Assembly: GCF_030157465.1 (NCBI RefSeq) | Contig: NZ_JAOAUU010000112.1 | Coordinates: 1 to 43,449, forward strand | Reading direction: 5' to 3' | DNA length: 43,449 nucleotides | DNA from: Zoogloea sp. | GTDB taxonomy: Bacteria; Pseudomonadota; Gammaproteobacteria; Burkholderiales; Rhodocyclaceae | In this document: positions 1-8,868 of the stretch, piece after piece | Layout: every line of letters begins with the position of its first letter | Position numbering within the stretch: the first letter of the stretch is position 1 | Notes under the pieces: generated by a model | The model's input: only the letters and a program-made list of their open reading frames with translations | Databases searched by the model: none | Told to the model about the DNA's origin: nothing | Program-made: the position numbers and the translations under genes

Positions 1-640
1 TGTTGAGGTCGCGCTGGGTGTTTTCGATGACCTTGGCGGCTTCGGCCACCTTGATCGAGCTGGCCGGGTAGACGCCGGCGGTGATCACGGAGCCGTAAAC
101 CTCTTCAACCTTCTTGAGGGTTTCCGGGGTGTCGCCGGAGACGACCTTCATGATCTTGGTGACGGTGCGTTCCTTGTCGCCCGGGTTGATGCGCTCGGGG
201 GAGTAGCCGACGTTGAAGTCCTGCTTCCACTTGAGGCCCGAGAATTTCTCGAGGATGGGAATGCAGATTTCTTCGGTGGCACCGGGATACACGGTGGATT
301 CGTACACGACGATGGCGCCGCGCTTGAGGTGCTTGCCGACGCTCTCGGACGATTTGACCAGCGGGGTGAAGTCCGGCTGGTGGGCTTCGTCCACCGGGGT
401 GGGCACGGCAACGATGATGAAGTCGGCTTCGCCGATGATCTTCGGGTCGGTGCTGCAGGTGAGGTGCACGGCGGCCTTGAGGTCTGCGGTGCTCACTTCG
501 CCGGTCGGATCCACGTGACGGGCGTAGGCGTCGACTTTCTCCTGGTGGAGGTCAAAGCCGACGGTCTTCACTTTTTTGCCGAACTCGACGGCGAGGGGCA
601 GGCCAACGTAGCCGAGGCCGATTACTGCGATGGTGGTCAT
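1..640 (-). CDS. tviB: Nucleotide-sugar dehydrogenase, TviB/WbpA-like (3' end beyond window)
   Basis: Partial gene reading leftwards off the window; 213 complete codons are visible. It starts [15 protein letters not shown], a Rossmann NAD-binding motif (GxGYVGxP) typical of UDP-glucose/GDP-mannose dehydrogenases. The later segments [25 protein letters not shown] and [10 protein letters not shown] match the subgroup that oxidises C6 of UDP-N-acetyl-hexosamine (TviB of Vi antigen, WbpA/WbpO). The catalytic cysteine domain lies beyond the left edge and cannot be checked. The ATG at 638-640 follows AGGAACG. It begins 38 bases after the stop of prsT on the same strand with no terminator between, so it is probably co-transcribed with the prs genes and supplies a uronic-acid sugar for the exopolysaccharide. 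A plain UDP-glucose 6-dehydrogenase is less likely but not excluded. Confidence 0.85.
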   Translation of the reverse strand, partial: MTTIAVIGLGYVGLPLAVEFGKKVKTVGFDLHQEKVDAYARHVDPTGEVSTADLKAAVHLTCSTDPKIIGEADFIIVAVPTPVDEAHQPDFTPLVKSSESVGKHLKRGAIVVYESTVYPGATEEICIPILEKFSGLKWKQDFNVGYSPERINPGDKERTVTKIMKVVSGDTPETLKKVEEVYGSVITAGVYPASSIKVAEAAKVIENTQRDLN

Positions 641-678
641 TTACTCGTTCCTGATTTCAGTACTAAAAATTTATCTGG

Positions 679-3462
679 TCAGAGGGTCGCGCGAAGCTTG
701 TCGATCTCGGCACGGAGCGGGGAATTGTCGGTTGCGCCCTTTTGCGCTTCGTCGAGTTCCTTGCGCGCACCGTCCTTGTCACCGCTCTTGACGAGCGCCC
801 GGGCAAGGCTGACACGCAACTGCGGCAACTTCGGTCCGAGGCTGACAGCCTTCCTGAGAAGCTCGGTTGCCTTGGCGGCATCACCGCTTTCAAGGTACAG
901 AATACCCAGCGTATCAAGCACGACCGGGCTGTTCGGCGCCAGGGCAACCGCCTGCTCGGCAATACTGATCGCACTCTTGTCGTTCACCTTGCCCAGCGCC
1001 CAGGCCAGGTTGTTGAGAATCATCGGATTCTTGGGTGCAAGTTCGAGCATCTGGCGATACTGCTGCACAGCAAGATCGTACTTCTGCTCGGCAAGACTGC
1101 GTTCGGCAAGGTAGGTTCGAACGACCAGATCCTTCGGATTGGCCTTGACCCATTCGGTCGCCTGCTTGGCCGCCTCGCTCGCCTGGCCGGCAGCGATCCG
1201 GGCCGAGTGGAGCCGGACGAAGGACTGCGGGCTCTTGTCGCGCTTGTATGCCTCGATATGGGCGTCAACCGCTTCAGCCTTTTTGCCCGTTGCCGCCAGC
1301 AATTCGCCTTCAAGAACGAACCCGACAGCCGCATCCTTCCGCTGTTTCTGGATGTCCTTGGCAATGGCAATCGCGGCATCACCGCGCTTGCTGTTGAGCA
1401 AAAGTGCGATCAGGCGCTGCTGAGCCTCAACCGCATCCGGCTTGATAGCCAGCGCCTTGCGCAGGCTCTGCTCTGCACCCGCCAAATCCTTGGAAGCAGC
1501 CTGAAGGTCGGCCAGTGCAACCAGCGGTGCCGGCGACCCGGGCACGCGCGAACTGAGTTTGGTGTAAGTACTCAATGCTTGCTGCATTTCACCGGCGGCA
1601 ACCTGGGCGCGACCGAGCAGTTCAAGCACGCTCGGATCGTCCGGCGCAGCGACCGATGCTTCCTGGGCCAGCAGCAATGCCCGCTTCGAATCCCCGCTCT
1701 GCACCAGCAGGCGCACCAGCGCCGCGCGGATCGGCAGCGCTGTCGGCACAGCCGCGAGCCCCTTGTCCAGCAGAGCCTGCACATCCTTGACCTGGGAACC
1801 GGTCGTGGCAAGGAATTCTGCGTACTGGAGATAGGCCTGGGACGACTTGGGGTTTTTCGCGATGAAGTCGTCGTAGCGCTTGCGGGCCGCATCGACCTGC
1901 TTGTCAGCGATGTCGAGGCGGGCCAGATTGGCGACGGCGGGGAGGAAATCAGGCTTGAGTTCGAGCGCCCGGGTGAATGCCTTGCGCGCACCTGCCGCAT
2001 CCCGGCTGGCAAGCAACACGCCCCCCTTCATGTTGTGGGTGACAGGATCGTCCGGCTTTTTCTTTTCGAGCACCTGTACCGCAGCCATCGCCTTGGGGAT
2101 CTCATTGCGGCGAAGGTGGGCCATGATCAGCGTGATGTCGGCCTGGATGCTGTCCGAATCCAGTGCAGAGGCGGCCTCGAGATCATGGAAGGCCTGTTCG
2201 GTTTCCCCGCCGGCCAGCCTCGACACACCCAGGCGAGTACGGTACTGGGCATTCTTGGGATCGGCGGCGGTAGCACGGCCGAAATACTCCTCGGAGCGGG
2301 TGAAGTCACCGTTCATCGCGTACACCTGACCCGCCAGGTTCAGCAAGCCCACATCGTCGCTACGATCCTTGAGCAGCGGCTGCAGGGCTTCGAGCGCCCG
2401 GCCCGGCTCGCGCATGCCGACGTAGGTGGAAACAAGCAGCCGCCGCGCCAGCAGAAGATTGGGCTGCCGCGCAATGACCTTGTTGAGATTTTCCTGGGCC
2501 TGGACGAAGTCCTGGCGCTGCAACTGGAGGGTAGCCGCCAGCAGTTGCGCCGGCACGTAGTCGGGGGCACTTCGCAGTACCTGCTGGATGCCCTCGTAAG
2601 CCTCGTTGGTCTTGCCGTTACGAACGTTGACGTAGGACTGCAGGTACACCGCCAGGGGGTGTCCGCCCAGCGCCTTGCGCATATCGGTGACCTTGGCCTG
2701 GGCCGCTTCCAGCTTGTTCTGGCGCAAAAGCACGGAGATCAGATTCTGGTGGGCGGCGACATCCGTCGGCTTCTCGGCGATGACCGCCTCGTAAGCAGAC
2801 ACGGCTTCGTCGAACCGGTTGAGTGCAAGCAGCAGGTCGCCACGCAGCGAGTTGGCCTCGGCGAGCTTCGGCGATTCCTTCAGGACGCCATCCACGTCGG
2901 CAAGCGCACCTTCGAGGTCACGACCGAGAGCGCGCGTGCGTGCGAGTCCGACCCGGGCCAGGGCATAGCCGGGGGATTCCTTCAATGCCGCATTCAAGGC
3001 TGCCGAGCCCTCTTCACGCTTGCCCCGTCCCAACAGGTCGAGACCCTGGGTCGTCAGCAGGGCGGCGCGCGCCTCGGGCTGCTTGAGCTGACGACTGGTC
3101 AGCAGGCTGTCGATCTTGTCGCCCTGGCCGGATGCCAGCAGGGCCTTGGCCAGAATCGGAACAACTTCATCGGCGGAATAGCCGGCGTCCAGCGCGCGGG
3201 TCAGTTCCTTTTCAGCGCCGGGATAATCGGCCTGTTCGAAATAAAGCTTGCCGAGCAGATAGCGGGCCTCGCCGATATCCGGGTTTTTCTGCAGCGCATT
3301 CTTGAGCTGGATCGTGGCCGCATTGCGATCATTCTTGGCGATGTATTCCTTGGCGGAAGTAACCATCGACTCCGGGCTGGCGCCGCATGCGGCGAGAAGC
3401 AAGGCGCACAGCGTGCTTACGGCGACATTCCGGACTTTGCTGCGCTTGGTTTGGGCACGCAT
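679..3462 (-). CDS. prsT: XrtA/PEP-CTERM system TPR-repeat lipoprotein PrsT
   Basis: About 927 residues, almost entirely tetratricopeptide-type helical repeats (for example KNPDIGEARYLLGKLYFEQADYPGAE is one unit, described here by position ~50-75). The N-terminus is basic, then hydrophobic, with lipobox LLAAC, so Cys26 should be lipidated and the protein anchored in the outer membrane or periplasm. Length and architecture match PrsT (TIGR02917), which sits beside prsK/prsR in exosortase A genomes. The frame opens with a GTG at 3483 overlapping the prsR stop, but the ATG at 3462 has AAGGAA 8 bases upstream and gives a cleaner signal peptide, so I chose it. Role is not established; PilF- or BcsC-like scaffolding of a polysaccharide export complex is an inference from the repeats and context. 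Confidence 0.9.
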   Translation of the reverse strand: MRAQTKRSKVRNVAVSTLCALLLAACGASPESMVTSAKEYIAKNDRNAATIQLKNALQKNPDIGEARYLLGKLYFEQADYPGAEKELTRALDAGYSADEVVPILAKALLASGQGDKIDSLLTSRQLKQPEARAALLTTQGLDLLGRGKREEGSAALNAALKESPGYALARVGLARTRALGRDLEGALADVDGVLKESPKLAEANSLRGDLLLALNRFDEAVSAYEAVIAEKPTDVAAHQNLISVLLRQNKLEAAQAKVTDMRKALGGHPLAVYLQSYVNVRNGKTNEAYEGIQQVLRSAPDYVPAQLLAATLQLQRQDFVQAQENLNKVIARQPNLLLARRLLVSTYVGMREPGRALEALQPLLKDRSDDVGLLNLAGQVYAMNGDFTRSEEYFGRATAADPKNAQYRTRLGVSRLAGGETEQAFHDLEAASALDSDSIQADITLIMAHLRRNEIPKAMAAVQVLEKKKPDDPVTHNMKGGVLLASRDAAGARKAFTRALELKPDFLPAVANLARLDIADKQVDAARKRYDDFIAKNPKSSQAYLQYAEFLATTGSQVKDVQALLDKGLAAVPTALPIRAALVRLLVQSGDSKRALLLAQEASVAAPDDPSVLELLGRAQVAAGEMQQALSTYTKLSSRVPGSPAPLVALADLQAASKDLAGAEQSLRKALAIKPDAVEAQQRLIALLLNSKRGDAAIAIAKDIQKQRKDAAVGFVLEGELLAATGKKAEAVDAHIEAYKRDKSPQSFVRLHSARIAAGQASEAAKQATEWVKANPKDLVVRTYLAERSLAEQKYDLAVQQYRQMLELAPKNPMILNNLAWALGKVNDKSAISIAEQAVALAPNSPVVLDTLGILYLESGDAAKATELLRKAVSLGPKLPQLRVSLARALVKSGDKDGARKELDEAQKGATDNSPLRAEIDKLRATL

Positions 3463-3470
3463 CTGCAGGG

Positions 3471-3476
3471 TTCCTT
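3471..3476 (-). promoter_or_regulatory. Ribosome binding site deciding the prsT start
   Basis: AAGGAA on the minus strand, 8 bases before the ATG at 3462. It lies inside the first codons of the longer reading frame (GTG at 3483), which has no comparable site, so it favours the shorter protein. It sits just past the prsR stop codon (3480-3482), a normal arrangement for coupled translation. Confidence 0.6.
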
Positions 3477-3479
3477 GAA

Positions 3480-4847
3480 TCACGTTGAAGTCTCTTTCTT
3501 GATTCCGAAGCGGTTCATCAAATCGTAGAGCGTGGGCCGGCTGATGCCGAGCACCTCGGCCGCGCGGGCCACGTTGCCGTTCACCCTGGCAATCACCCGG
3601 ACGACGGCCCGCCGTTCGGCCTCTTCGCGCACAACACGCAGATTCAGCGCCTCGAGCGCCTCATCGGTATTCACGTCGAGGCCGACATCGTCGGCTGAAA
3701 TGCAGTTTCCATCGGCCATGATGACCGCACGCTTGATTGCGTTTTCCAGCTCGCGGATGTTGCCCGGCCAGCGGTGGGATTCAATGCTTTGCACCGCGTC
3801 ATCGGTCAGGCTCATGGAGCCGCGACCATGATCGCCGGCGAAGCGCTGTACAAAGGCGTGGGCGAGCAGTACTGCATCGCCGTCGCGATCACGCAGGGCG
3901 GGAATGTCGACAATGATCTCGGCAAGGCGGTAGTAGAGGTCTTCCCGGAAACGTCCGGCCTGGATCAGCCCCTTGACGTCCTGGTGCGTGGCACAGACGA
4001 TGCGCACATCCACCGGGATCTCTTCACGGCCGCCGATCCGCTCGATGACCCGCTCCTGCAGAAAACGCAGCAGCTTGGCCTGCAACGGCATCGGGAGATC
4101 GCCGATTTCGTCGAGAAACAGAGTGCCCTTGTTGGCCACCTCGATCTTGCCGAGGGTTTGCTTGACGGCACCGGTGAAAGCGCCTTTTTCGTAACCGAAA
4201 AGTTCGCTTTCAAGGAGGTTTTCGGGAATGGCGGCGCAGTTGATGGCGACGAAACGCTCGTTCCGGCGCGGCGACAATTCATGCAGGCCACGTGCCAGCA
4301 CCTCCTTGCCGGTACCGCTCTCGCCCAGGAGCATGACGGTCACGTTTGCCGAGGAGACCTTTTCGATGAGCCGGCAAACCTTCAGCATTCCTGCATCGCG
4401 GGTGATGACGCCGGACAGCGCACTGCCCTGCTGGACTTTCAGGCGCCGGTTATCCTGCTGCAGATCGTAAAGGCGCAGGGCGCGGTCGAGGGTCAGCGCC
4501 AGAAGTTCGGGCTCGAAAGGCTTGGCAAAGAAATCGTAGGCTCCCATGCCCACGGCACGCACGGCGTTTTCGCGATCGTGCTGGCCGGTCAGGACAACGA
4601 CCTTGGTATCCGGTGCAAGGGCCAGAATCTCGCCCAGCAGCCGAAAGCCTTCGGTTACGTCATCGGGGGCCGGCGGCAGGCCGAGATCCATCGTGACAAT
4701 GGCCGGCTCGTGACGCCGCAATTGCGCGATGGCTTCTTCGCGGTTGCTCGCAACCACCGTTTCGAACTGGTCAAAAGCCCAGCGCATCTGCTTTTGCAGC
4801 GCCGGATCGTCTTCGACGATCAACAAGGTCCTGCGTTTATCAGTCAT
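3480..4847 (-). CDS. prsR: PrsR, sigma-54-dependent PEP-CTERM response regulator
   Basis: 455 residues in three parts. Residues 8-120 are a receiver domain with acidic pocket EDD and phosphoacceptor Asp54 (VTMDLGLPP). Residues ~145-375 are an AAA+ sigma-54 activator domain with Walker A GESGTGKE and the GAFTGA loop that contacts sigma-54. The C-terminus is a Fis-type helix-turn-helix (NVARAAEVLGISRPTLYDLM). This is the arrangement of the PEP-CTERM-box response regulator family (TIGR02915). The ATG at 4847 follows AAGGGA that overlaps the prsK stop; only 5 bases separate the two genes, so kinase and regulator are translated together. All activator residues look intact, so it should drive sigma-54 promoters of exopolysaccharide and PEP-CTERM genes. 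Confidence 0.93.
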   Translation of the reverse strand: MTDKRRTLLIVEDDPALQKQMRWAFDQFETVVASNREEAIAQLRRHEPAIVTMDLGLPPAPDDVTEGFRLLGEILALAPDTKVVVLTGQHDRENAVRAVGMGAYDFFAKPFEPELLALTLDRALRLYDLQQDNRRLKVQQGSALSGVITRDAGMLKVCRLIEKVSSANVTVMLLGESGTGKEVLARGLHELSPRRNERFVAINCAAIPENLLESELFGYEKGAFTGAVKQTLGKIEVANKGTLFLDEIGDLPMPLQAKLLRFLQERVIERIGGREEIPVDVRIVCATHQDVKGLIQAGRFREDLYYRLAEIIVDIPALRDRDGDAVLLAHAFVQRFAGDHGRGSMSLTDDAVQSIESHRWPGNIRELENAIKRAVIMADGNCISADDVGLDVNTDEALEALNLRVVREEAERRAVVRVIARVNGNVARAAEVLGISRPTLYDLMNRFGIKKETST

Positions 4848-4852
4848 ATCCC

Positions 4853-6952
4853 TTAGTTTGCGACCGTTGTGTTACCGGCGTTCTGGACGTTCTCGGCAAG
4901 GGGAAGACAGATGTCGAAGCGGGTTCCGACACCCACTTCGCTATGCACGGCAAGGTTGCCTCCCAGCTCCTGGACATACTGTTGCGCCTCGTAGGCGCCT
5001 ATCCCCATACCGCTCGCCTTTGTTGTCTGAAAAGGCTTGAAAAGCTGCTCCCGAATGAATGCAGCAGACATGCCCGATCCGGTATCACGAACCGTGATGC
5101 ATGCCTGATTACGCTGCTGGGATAGCTCCACTGACACACTACCATGCTCGGAAGTAGCGTCTAGGGCATTTTGCACGATATGCCCAAGGATGCGTTCAAG
5201 TCGTTCGGAATGGGCAATAACGGACAGTTCGGGCGCTCCTTCGACGAATCGCGGACAGGGCTGGAACATTCGTTTTGACTGGACGATATGCGCCAGCAAG
5301 GCGTTGAGCGGCACCGGCTTCCTCTGGTTGATCGGCGTTTTTTCCATCAGCTGGGTCATCAGGCCGCGCATCCGCTCCTCGACGTGCCGGACCGTATCGA
5401 GCATGTCGGCCTGGAACTCCGGATTATCCTTGTGGCGCTCGGCGTTCCTCAGCATCAGCGACATCTGGGCGACGAGATTCTTGAGGTCATGAACCACAAA
5501 GGCCGACATGCGGTTGAAGGCATCGAACTTGCGGGCCTCCAGCAGCGCATCGGTCACCTGCATCCGGGCAAAGTAGCTTGCAGCCTGCCGGCCAGCCATC
5601 TTCAGCAGGTCGAGAACCTCCCAATTCACGTCGATAGGCGTACGCGGCGTAAGAAGCACCACGAAGCCCACCAGCACACCGGACGAAATCAGCGGCACGA
5701 TCAGCCAGATATCCGACAGATCGGACGCCCATTCAGGCAGCTGGGCCTGCTTGATTCCGGCCGAAACGCCGCTGCGCAACTCCTGCAGGTTCACGACCCA
5801 TTCACGTTCAAGCATGAAGGCGGTGAACTCGGAGCCCTCACGTTCCTGGATGCCATAGTGCGGCATGTTCAGTCGCGCCTGCTGACTGTAGCAGCCATTC
5901 GCATCGCGCAGCCAGACACCGCCTCCGGGGCTTTCGACGAGATCAGCCAGAGCCTTGACGACGGACTCGCCGAGGCTGAGTCCGTCGCCGGCAACGGACA
6001 GGGCCTGTGTTACGCCCAGCCATTCCGTCCGGTAGTCATAACGATAGGCGAAGAAATGCTTGGCCAGAAAAACCTTGAGACGGGCCCGGGATGCGCCCGA
6101 AACGAAGATCACGCCTAGAAACAGCACGCCGCCAAACAGCAGCGCCAGCTGCAGCGCCTCGCCCCACTCGCCGCCGAAGTAGCGCATGTAGTAGCCGGCC
6201 GCGGCGATGATGAGCAGGTACAGGCCCGACCCGGCCAGCGCCGTCGAATGAAAGACCACGTGGCGGGACACCGAAACACGGAAGGTCCACTCGGGATTGC
6301 GGGACGCCGACACGGCAACCAAAGGCAGCGCCAGCGCATGCGCAAACCCCCGCACGCCCCAGATCACCGGATGGATACGGCTGAACAGCAACATCTCGGA
6401 ATACAGATAGACGTCGAACGCAAAGAGCCCGCCCAGCGCCAGCACCAGCGGCTTGACCCCCCAGCGGGAGCGCTCCGTCACCGAGCGATAGAACAGTTCG
6501 AGGAGCACAAGCCCGAAAACGGAGGTGAGCAGCGAAGTTGCCGCCCAGGTGCGCAAAGGCGTGCCGTAGGCAGGCAGACCCAGCGTAAAACAGGCCACAC
6601 CCACCGCGCCGAGCGTCACGACGGCCAGCACGCCCGGCCGGGGCCAGCCCGGAAGCGCGCCGTCCGATCCACCGGCAGCAGGCTGGGAAAGCATCGCCAC
6701 CAGAAAACCGAACCACGCGGCCATCCGCAGCACATCGAGCAGATTTCCCAACTGGAACATCCAGACCCAGCCCGATGCGGCAAACGCCCAGTTTGCCGCC
6801 GCCCACAGTCCGCTGGTCACGACTGCGGCGATAAGAAAGATCCCCTGCCGGCCCTTGCGCCAGGCCACACCAAGGTAAAGCCCGAAGAGACCGTGGAGCA
6901 GCGCGGCAAATGCGTAGCTCCACGCCGAAAATTGGGAAAGGATGGAATCCAT
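4853..6952 (-). CDS. prsK: PrsK, XrtA/PEP-CTERM system histidine kinase
   Basis: 699 residues. Roughly the first 290 residues contain about eight to ten hydrophobic membrane segments; a GAF-like region follows (~320-470), then the dimerisation box with phosphoacceptor His488 (AFVVHDLKNLVAQ) and an ATPase domain with N box IVQNALDAT, G1 DTGSGM and G2 MGIGAYEAQQY. This is the layout of PrsK (TIGR02916). The signal is probably membrane-linked or small-molecule, but nothing in the sequence identifies it. A TTG at 6955 could extend it by one codon; the ATG at 6952 is better placed after GAGG. A terminator-like hairpin lies just upstream, so expression may be partly uncoupled from the sugar transferase gene. 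Confidence 0.93.
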   Translation of the reverse strand: MDSILSQFSAWSYAFAALLHGLFGLYLGVAWRKGRQGIFLIAAVVTSGLWAAANWAFAASGWVWMFQLGNLLDVLRMAAWFGFLVAMLSQPAAGGSDGALPGWPRPGVLAVVTLGAVGVACFTLGLPAYGTPLRTWAATSLLTSVFGLVLLELFYRSVTERSRWGVKPLVLALGGLFAFDVYLYSEMLLFSRIHPVIWGVRGFAHALALPLVAVSASRNPEWTFRVSVSRHVVFHSTALAGSGLYLLIIAAAGYYMRYFGGEWGEALQLALLFGGVLFLGVIFVSGASRARLKVFLAKHFFAYRYDYRTEWLGVTQALSVAGDGLSLGESVVKALADLVESPGGGVWLRDANGCYSQQARLNMPHYGIQEREGSEFTAFMLEREWVVNLQELRSGVSAGIKQAQLPEWASDLSDIWLIVPLISSGVLVGFVVLLTPRTPIDVNWEVLDLLKMAGRQAASYFARMQVTDALLEARKFDAFNRMSAFVVHDLKNLVAQMSLMLRNAERHKDNPEFQADMLDTVRHVEERMRGLMTQLMEKTPINQRKPVPLNALLAHIVQSKRMFQPCPRFVEGAPELSVIAHSERLERILGHIVQNALDATSEHGSVSVELSQQRNQACITVRDTGSGMSAAFIREQLFKPFQTTKASGMGIGAYEAQQYVQELGGNLAVHSEVGVGTRFDICLPLAENVQNAGNTTVAN

Positions 6953-6963
6953 CAAGCCTCAGC

Positions 6964-6995
6964 AGAAAAACAAACGCTCCCTGGCAGGGGAGCGT
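6964..6995 (-). terminator. Intrinsic terminator/attenuator between the sugar transferase gene and prsK
   Basis: Perfect 8-bp stem ACGCTCCC/GGGAGCGT (6974-6981 with 6988-6995), 6-base loop, followed on the minus strand by TTGTTTTTCT. It lies downstream of the sugar transferase stop (7034) and only 12 bases before the prsK ATG, so the U-rich tail runs into the prsK ribosome binding region. Stem and U-tract together are good evidence for rho-independent termination on the minus strand. Confidence 0.7.
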
Positions 6996-7033
6996 CTGGA
7001 CAACATTGCGTTGCGGGAGAATACCGGCCGGGC

Positions 7034-8419
7034 TTAATGCGCCCCCTCACCGGTAAGCACAACCCTGACGGTTTCGAACAACACCACCGTATCGAGGAAC
7101 AGCGTGTGGTTCTTGACGTAATAGAGATCGTACTGCAGCTTGTTGATCGCGTCATCCACCGATGATCCGTACTGGTACCGGACCTGGGCCCAGCCCGTGA
7201 CACCCGGCTTGACGCAGTGACGTACTGCATAGAAGGGGATATCGCGGGTCAGCTGATCGACGAAGAAAGGGCGTTCGGGACGCGGCCCGACGAGGCTCAT
7301 GTCGCCCTTGAGAACATTGAACAATTGCGGCAGTTCGTCGATGCGAACCCGGCGGATGAAACGCCCGACCCGCGTCACGCGATCGTCGTTGGCGGTTGCC
7401 CAGCGCGGCTTGCCGTCCCGCTCGGCATCCCGGCGCATGCTGCGAAACTTGGTGACCTTGAACAGCCGTCCGCCCAGACCAACGCGCTCCTGGCGATAGA
7501 ACACCGGTGCGCCATCCTCCAGCACGATCAGCAGTGCGGCAAGCACCATGACAGGCGCGGCAAGCACCAGCAGAAGCAGCGAAACGAAGATGTCGAAAAC
7601 GCGCTTGACCAGCGTCCGGCCCCAGCCCTGACGGAAGCCTTCGCCGTAGATCAGCCAGCTCGCCCGCAGGGAATCGATACGCACCTGACCACGCACCCGC
7701 TCGAAAAAGCTCGACAGGTCGAGCACCTTGATGCCGGCCATCTTGCAGTCGAGCAGTTCGCGCAGCGGAATGGCGCCGCCCCTGCGCTCCTTGAGCGCGA
7801 CGATGATTTCGGTGACGCGAAGATGATTCGCGGCGGCCAGCAGGCTGCCATCGAAATGGATGATCTGCTTGGGATTGACCCGAACCTCGTCTCCGGAAGC
7901 GGCGGGATAGAAGCCCACGACCTGAAGACTGGAACTCGCGGGATGGGTAAGTGCATGCTCGACCGCTGCTGCATCCGAACCCGTCCCGATTACCATGATA
8001 CGTTTCACAAAAACCCCTGCACCCGTGCGCCGGGCCGTAAAACCGCGCACTGCAACCACGAAACCCAGGAGGGCAATCACATTCAGCTCAAGCGCCTCAT
8101 GAGCGAACTCGCCCCATGGCAGAACCTGGAATATACCGTAAGCCACCGGAACACTCAGCGCGATGGACATCCCGATCCGCATCAATGTCTGACGGAAATC
8201 CGCGCCGAAGCCTGGCCGATAGAGGCCGAGCGCACCGTTCAGGATCATCATTGCCACAGCAAAGGCAAAGGCCGAGGGCACGACTGCAGCAACAAGCATT
8301 CCGTCCACCCGCGCCTGCAGCACAAAAACCACGACAACCGCCACGAACAGCAGCATGGCATCGAAAATCAGCTGAAGGATTGTGCTAGACGGTACGTAAT
8401 GATTGAATAATTTGAGCAT
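7034..8419 (-). CDS. XrtA/PEP-CTERM-associated sugar transferase (TIGR03013 type)
   Basis: 461 residues. The N-terminal third has about four to five membrane segments and a CoA-binding-like region (IMVIGTGSDAAAVEHAL). The C-terminal ~190 residues are the bacterial sugar transferase domain: KRVFDIFVSLLLLV membrane hairpin, YRQERVGLGG, KFRSMR, DELPQLFNVLKGDMSLVGPRPE and KPGVTGWAQV. Such enzymes transfer a sugar-1-phosphate from a UDP-sugar to undecaprenyl phosphate at the inner membrane, the first committed step of a polysaccharide. Adjacent prsK/prsR/prsT identify it as the exosortase-A-linked subfamily. The ATG at 8419 is preceded by GAAGG. It is the first gene of the leftward cluster, with a 449-base upstream gap that must hold the promoter. 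Confidence 0.92.
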   Translation of the reverse strand: MLKLFNHYVPSSTILQLIFDAMLLFVAVVVVFVLQARVDGMLVAAVVPSAFAFAVAMMILNGALGLYRPGFGADFRQTLMRIGMSIALSVPVAYGIFQVLPWGEFAHEALELNVIALLGFVVAVRGFTARRTGAGVFVKRIMVIGTGSDAAAVEHALTHPASSSLQVVGFYPAASGDEVRVNPKQIIHFDGSLLAAANHLRVTEIIVALKERRGGAIPLRELLDCKMAGIKVLDLSSFFERVRGQVRIDSLRASWLIYGEGFRQGWGRTLVKRVFDIFVSLLLLVLAAPVMVLAALLIVLEDGAPVFYRQERVGLGGRLFKVTKFRSMRRDAERDGKPRWATANDDRVTRVGRFIRRVRIDELPQLFNVLKGDMSLVGPRPERPFFVDQLTRDIPFYAVRHCVKPGVTGWAQVRYQYGSSVDDAINKLQYDLYYVKNHTLFLDTVVLFETVRVVLTGEGAH

Positions 8420-8621
8420 TCCGACCTTCGGTCACCCTTTAAAGACGACCGCCCATGCAGATGAGATCAGCCAACGAGGCGCGAAACCGACCGCACACCC
8501 CACAAAAAAACGATTTGCCGTTCCCCTTCGAGTCGGGCTGCCGGCAGACGCCGATTACGCCACGCAGATTTGCCAAATGCGTGAAAATGCGTGCAGACGA
8601 ACGATAGCGCCAATGACTCCG

Positions 8622-8637
8622 GGCACCTGTGATGCCC
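8622..8637 (-). promoter_or_regulatory. Candidate sigma-54 promoter for the sugar transferase gene
   Basis: On the minus strand GGGCATCACAGGTGCC has the strict GG-N10-GC spacing; the -24 half (GGCA) fits well and the -12 half (GTGC versus TTGC) less so. A run of eight T's lies just upstream, as at many sigma-54 promoters. It lies about 200 bases before the ATG at 8419. Because PrsR is a sigma-54 activator encoded in the same cluster, self-activation is plausible, but the match is imperfect. Confidence 0.3.
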
Positions 8638-8745
8638 GTCACGAGAAAAAAAATTACATCGCCAATCCATCGGCACGATCCGACGAACGGCAACATGCTG
8701 GACCCCAATTTTTACAGAAAATGTGGGGCCGACAACTCCAGCCGA

Positions 8746-8772
8746 CCGGGCCAGCAGGCTCTTCTGGCCCGG
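8746..8772. repeat. Perfect 9-bp inverted repeat downstream of kup
   Basis: CCGGGCCAG/CTGGCCCGG with a 9-base spacer, 97 bases past the kup stop. There is no T-tract on either side, so it is not a classical intrinsic terminator; it could still stabilise the kup mRNA 3' end or act as a protein site. Confidence 0.5.
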
Positions 8773-8868
8773 CGCAAGCCCTGTTTCAAAGGCCTTGAAG
8801 GCTGACGCAGCCGGATATTATATTGTCGTATCGCTCAAAATGAGCACTTTGGCGGCAGAGACAAAGTT

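Larger units (their letters stand above)
8420..8868. other. Intergenic region upstream of the EPS/prs cluster and downstream of kup
   Basis: 449 bases without a convincing gene; short frames here lack ribosome sites and family resemblance. It is more AT-rich than the flanks, with an A/T run at 8645-8654 and an imperfect hairpin with CCCCA/TGGGG ends at 8703-8727 whose loop region reads TGTAAAAAT on the minus strand. It contains a candidate sigma-54 site (8622-8637) and a perfect 9-bp inverted repeat (8746-8772), listed separately. Confidence 0.6.

Noticed and set aside
742-3528. 928-codon open frame on the plus strand opposite prsT
   Set aside because: It mirrors a GC-rich real gene, has no family resemblance and is rich in Gly/Arg/Gln/His; a by-product of codon bias. 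The same applies to the long minus-strand frames at 18913-20760, 20709-23264 and 26434-29010.
8439-8708. 89-codon minus-strand frame in the gap upstream of the sugar transferase
   Set aside because: No ribosome site or family resemblance; the region looks regulatory.
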